16,016 nt of DNA from an uncultured Oscillospiraceae bacterium (GTDB lineage Bacteria > Bacillota > Clostridia > Oscillospirales > Acutalibacteraceae): assembly GCA_900547095.1 (NCBI GenBank), contig URFG01000020.1, positions 1 to 16,016 on the forward strand, given 5' to 3'. Shown piece after piece: positions 13,634-16,016 of the stretch (its first letter is position 1; the number at the start of each line of letters is the position of its first letter). Both the position numbers and the translations under genes were made by a program. A model generated the notes under the pieces. That model saw nothing but the letters and a program-made list of their open reading frames with translations, was not told the origin of the DNA and did not search any database.

Positions 13634-15643
13634 TTAAATATCAAGATCGGTAGCAAATACTGCGTTATCTTCGATAAATTTTCTTCTCGGCTCTACTTCT
13701 TCGCCCATAAGCATTGTAAATACCTCGTCTGCCGCGGCGGCGTCAGCTATATTTACTTTGAGCATCGTGCGCTTTTCGGGATCGAGAGTTGTTTCCCAGA
13801 GCTGTTCGGGGTTCATTTCACCAAGACCTTTATAGCGCTGAACATCAGCATTTCCGCCGAGTCTTTCAATATATTCGGCTTTCTCCTCGTCGGTAAAAGC
13901 GTCAAAATGCTGTTTGCCCTTAGAAACTCTGAAAAGCGGCGGCTGTGCGAGATATACATGCCCTTCTTCGATAAGCTCGGGCATATATCTGAAGAAAAAT
14001 GTGAGCAAAAGCGTTCTGATATGCGAACCGTCAACATCGGCATCCGCCATTATTACTATTTTATCGTATCTTAATTTCGATATGTCAAAATTCTCGGCAA
14101 TTCCCGTGCCTAAAGCTACTATAACGGGGGTGAGCTTATCGTTGCCATAAACTTTATCGGCTCTCGCTTTTTCAACATTGAGCATTTTACCCCAAAGCGG
14201 TAAAATAGCCTGATATGTACTGTTTCTTCCCTCTACGGCGCTGCCGCCCGCAGAATCTCCCTCGACTATGAAAATCTCGGTTTTGGTAGGATCTGTGGAA
14301 ATGCAGTCGGTAAGCTTTTCGGGCATTCTGGTTTTATTTCCTATTCCCGATTTATTTCTCGAAGCCTCTCTTGCTTTCTGAGCCGCCTCTCTTGCATTTG
14401 AAGAGGCAATCGATTTTTCGATTATAAGCTTAGCCTGCGCGGGATTTTCTTCAAAATACTGATAAAGCTTATCGCGCATTATATTGTTTACAAGAGTACC
14501 TATAGCGGTGTTTCCGAGCTTAGCTTTAGTCTGCGATTCAAACTGCGCGTCTGTCAGTTTAACGCTTACTACCGCAATAACTCCCTCTAAAACATCGTCC
14601 ATACTAAGGCTTTTTTCTTTAAGAGTTTTAAAATCCCTGCCGTATTTATTCACGGTTGCGGATAAGCTCTTTTTAAAAGATGTTTCGTGCGTTCCTCCGT
14701 CAACAGTGTGAATGGTATTGGCAAACGACATTATTTTTGTGGAATAAGAGGTGCTCCACACAAGCGCGATCTCTGCTGTGGAGTCGCCGGATGAGCCGCT
14801 GATATAAATAATATCATCATTTAATTTATCTTTTTTTTCGGTTTCAAGCAGATATTCAACATAAGATTTTATTCCGCCCTCAAACTGCAGATCATCTTCA
14901 CGGTCTTTTATATCCGCGTCCGATCTTTCGTCTTTCAAAACTATTCTTATGCCTGCATTTAAAAATGCTTGCTCGCGGAGTCTGAATAAAAGAGTATCGT
15001 AGGAATAAACGGTGGTGTCGGTAAATATCGATGGATCGGCTTTAAAAGTAACTGTCGTTCCCGTTTTATCGGTATCGCCTATTATTTTAAGATCCTGCGC
15101 AATGTTTCCTTTTTCATATCTTTGCTTATAGATATGCTTTCCGTCTTTTACCTCAACCTCAAGCCAGGAAGAAAGCGCATTAACGACCGAGGCTCCCACT
15201 CCGTGCAGACCGCCCGATACTTTATATCCGCTGCCGCCGAATTTTCCTCCTGCGTGAAGAATTGTAAATACCACGCTGACCGTGGGGATACCCTTTTGCG
15301 GATGAATTCCCACAGGAATACCTCTTCCGTTATCGGTAACTCTTATAATGCCGTCGTCAAGCAGTTCAACAAGAATTTTATCGCAGTAGCCTGCAAGCGC
15401 CTCGTCTATAGCGTTATCCACTATCTCATATACAAGATGGTGAAGACCGCGCTCACCCGTCGAGCCTATGTACATTCCCGGTCTTTTTCTTACCGCTTCA
15501 AGACCTTCAAGTATCTGGATATCGTCTGCACCGTAAGCGTGTTCAACCTGTGTATTATCCTCTATATCCTTTATTTCGCCGTCGATTTCATGCTCGTCAA
15601 CCTCTACGGTATTGACGTTTTTATCAAGAATTTCTTCTGCCAT
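13634..15643 (-). CDS. gyrB: DNA gyrase subunit B
   Basis: ATPase subunit of gyrase. The start is taken at 15643 (669 residues) because AAAGGA lies about 8 nt before that ATG. Two in-frame ATGs at 15661 and 15658 have no ribosome binding site. Seen from the chosen start: an acidic extension of about 35 residues, GHKL ATPase motifs VDNAIDEA (75-82), DNGRGIP (104-110) and GGLHGVGAS (144-152), the transducer domain, then TOPRIM EGDSAGG (461-467) and metal-binding DADVD (534-538). The C-terminus ends in TDLDI, typical of GyrB. It is first in the gyrB-gyrA operon under a strong promoter at 15691-15719. recF, its usual upstream neighbour, is not visible in the 370 bases upstream. Confidence 0.98.
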   Translation of the reverse strand: MAEEILDKNVNTVEVDEHEIDGEIKDIEDNTQVEHAYGADDIQILEGLEAVRKRPGMYIGSTGERGLHHLVYEIVDNAIDEALAGYCDKILVELLDDGIIRVTDNGRGIPVGIHPQKGIPTVSVVFTILHAGGKFGGSGYKVSGGLHGVGASVVNALSSWLEVEVKDGKHIYKQRYEKGNIAQDLKIIGDTDKTGTTVTFKADPSIFTDTTVYSYDTLLFRLREQAFLNAGIRIVLKDERSDADIKDREDDLQFEGGIKSYVEYLLETEKKDKLNDDIIYISGSSGDSTAEIALVWSTSYSTKIMSFANTIHTVDGGTHETSFKKSLSATVNKYGRDFKTLKEKSLSMDDVLEGVIAVVSVKLTDAQFESQTKAKLGNTAIGTLVNNIMRDKLYQYFEENPAQAKLIIEKSIASSNAREAAQKAREASRNKSGIGNKTRMPEKLTDCISTDPTKTEIFIVEGDSAGGSAVEGRNSTYQAILPLWGKMLNVEKARADKVYGNDKLTPVIVALGTGIAENFDISKLRYDKIVIMADADVDGSHIRTLLLTFFFRYMPELIEEGHVYLAQPPLFRVSKGKQHFDAFTDEEKAEYIERLGGNADVQRYKGLGEMNPEQLWETTLDPEKRTMLKVNIADAAAADEVFTMLMGEEVEPRRKFIEDNAVFATDLDI

Positions 15644-15690
15644 GCTCTTTCCTTTCATCATTTCCGCAATTTCTCACGATACTATATATA

Positions 15691-15719
15691 ATTATATCAC
15701 ATTTCAGCTTCAAAGTCAA
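15691..15719 (-). promoter_or_regulatory. Strong sigma-A promoter of the gyrB-gyrA operon
   Basis: On the minus strand, TTGACT (15714-15719), a 17-bp spacer and a perfect TATAAT (15691-15696) preceded by TGA (extended -10). Transcription would start near 15684, giving a leader of about 40 nt to the gyrB ATG at 15643. gyrA, the CPBP gene and the membrane-protein gene show no own promoter and are probably read from here. Confidence 0.9.
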
Positions 15720-15934
15720 CTTGAATCACTCATAAACGCTTTTAAAAACGGCATTTCAACGCTGTTCGTATATTAAACTTTTCGCCGCCGTATTACTGCT
15801 GTAACAGCGGTGCTTAATCTATTTCTAAACATTGAAAATCTATACAGTCAGTTAAAACAGATAATAATGTAACAGATTGTAAATATGTTTAAAAATACCG
15901 ATTCCGCATTGCTGAAAACACGATAACAAAGATA
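15720..15934. other. Gene-free stretch upstream of the gyrB promoter
   Basis: No convincing ORF with a ribosome binding site, no tRNA and no DnaA-box cluster was found on either strand. The one visible structure is an imperfect 17-bp palindrome centred on GCTGTAACAGC (15798-15808), a possible operator about 110 bp upstream of the gyrB start site. GTAACAG is repeated near 15869. Gyrase genes are often controlled by supercoiling rather than by a repressor, so no regulator is proposed. Confidence 0.4.
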
Positions 15935-15966
15935 AAAAGGAGCGGATACAAAATCTGCCCCCTTTT
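15935..15966. terminator. Probable bidirectional intrinsic terminator
   Basis: AAAAGGAGCGGAT (15935-15947) pairs with ATCTGCCCCCTTTT (15953-15966) with one mismatch and one bulged C, around a 5-nt loop. A-rich and T-rich flanks on both sides allow termination in either direction. It probably ends a gene lying mostly to the right of the window and insulates gyrB from it. Confidence 0.75.
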
Positions 15967-16016
15967 ATATTTCCGACCTTATTTCATTATCTGCAAACCG
16001 CCTTTTCAGCGTAAAA

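Noticed and set aside
15122..15691. 189-residue plus-strand ORF
   Set aside because: It lies antisense to the highly conserved 5' half of gyrB and has no recognisable domain or ribosome binding site; it is a shadow of gyrB codon use.
15967..16016. Possible C-terminal end of a minus-strand gene entering from the right
   Set aside because: Two minus-strand frames reach stops just before or within the terminator, but 50 bases are too few to choose a frame or identify a product.
1..16016. CRISPR array, prophage, insertion sequence, tRNA or rRNA
   Set aside because: No regularly spaced repeats, transposase or integrase, phage structural genes, or RNA-gene signatures were seen on either strand.

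Overview
The window reads as chromosomal DNA of a low-to-moderate GC, endospore-forming Firmicute of class Clostridia, probably a gut Oscillospiraceae/Ruminococcaceae-type lineage. The evidence is two sporulation genes (a SpoVAE-type channel subunit and a SpoVB-type flippase), a Soj/Spo0J-type ParA-ParB pair with near-consensus parS sites, Firmicute-style sigma-A promoters, strong purine-rich ribosome binding sites and Clostridia-like GyrA/GyrB. No species can be named from the sequence alone. Most of the window is core chromosome-maintenance DNA and most genes run on the minus strand.

Region by region. (1) 1-730 is the least ordinary part. It has a strong outward (minus) promoter with phased A-tracts cut by the left edge, a 63-nt imperfect hairpin, and a divergent pair: a 38-residue Cys-rich, zinc-ribbon-like mini-protein (minus) and a 72-residue XRE-type repressor (plus). 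Two matching TAAGGG-N5-CCCTTA palindromes lie between them, one filling the spacer of the mini-protein promoter. (2) 794-3464 is an operon, parA-parB-EamA transporter, from a strong promoter with a parS site at its predicted transcription start. (3) 3469-7061 holds rarA, two bacterial-PH-domain membrane proteins (YdbS/YdbT-like) and an isolated spoVAE. A second parS site and a possible forespore (sigma-F/G) promoter precede spoVAE. (4) 7132-9075 holds spoVB (plus) and tadA (minus), convergent with overlapping 3' ends. (5) 9085-15719 is a gyrB-gyrA-CPBP protease-membrane protein operon from a near-perfect extended -10 promoter, ending at a terminator only nine bases before the tadA start codon.

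Gyrase and ParABS together manage supercoiling and origin segregation, RarA acts at stalled forks, and SpoVAE and SpoVB act in spore formation. The parS sites imply the segment lies fairly near the replication origin, but dnaA, dnaN, recF and DnaA-box clusters are not visible. No complete mobile element, CRISPR array, tRNA or rRNA gene was found. The best candidate for something undescribed is the XRE/Cys-rich mini-protein module; this rests on sequence architecture only.
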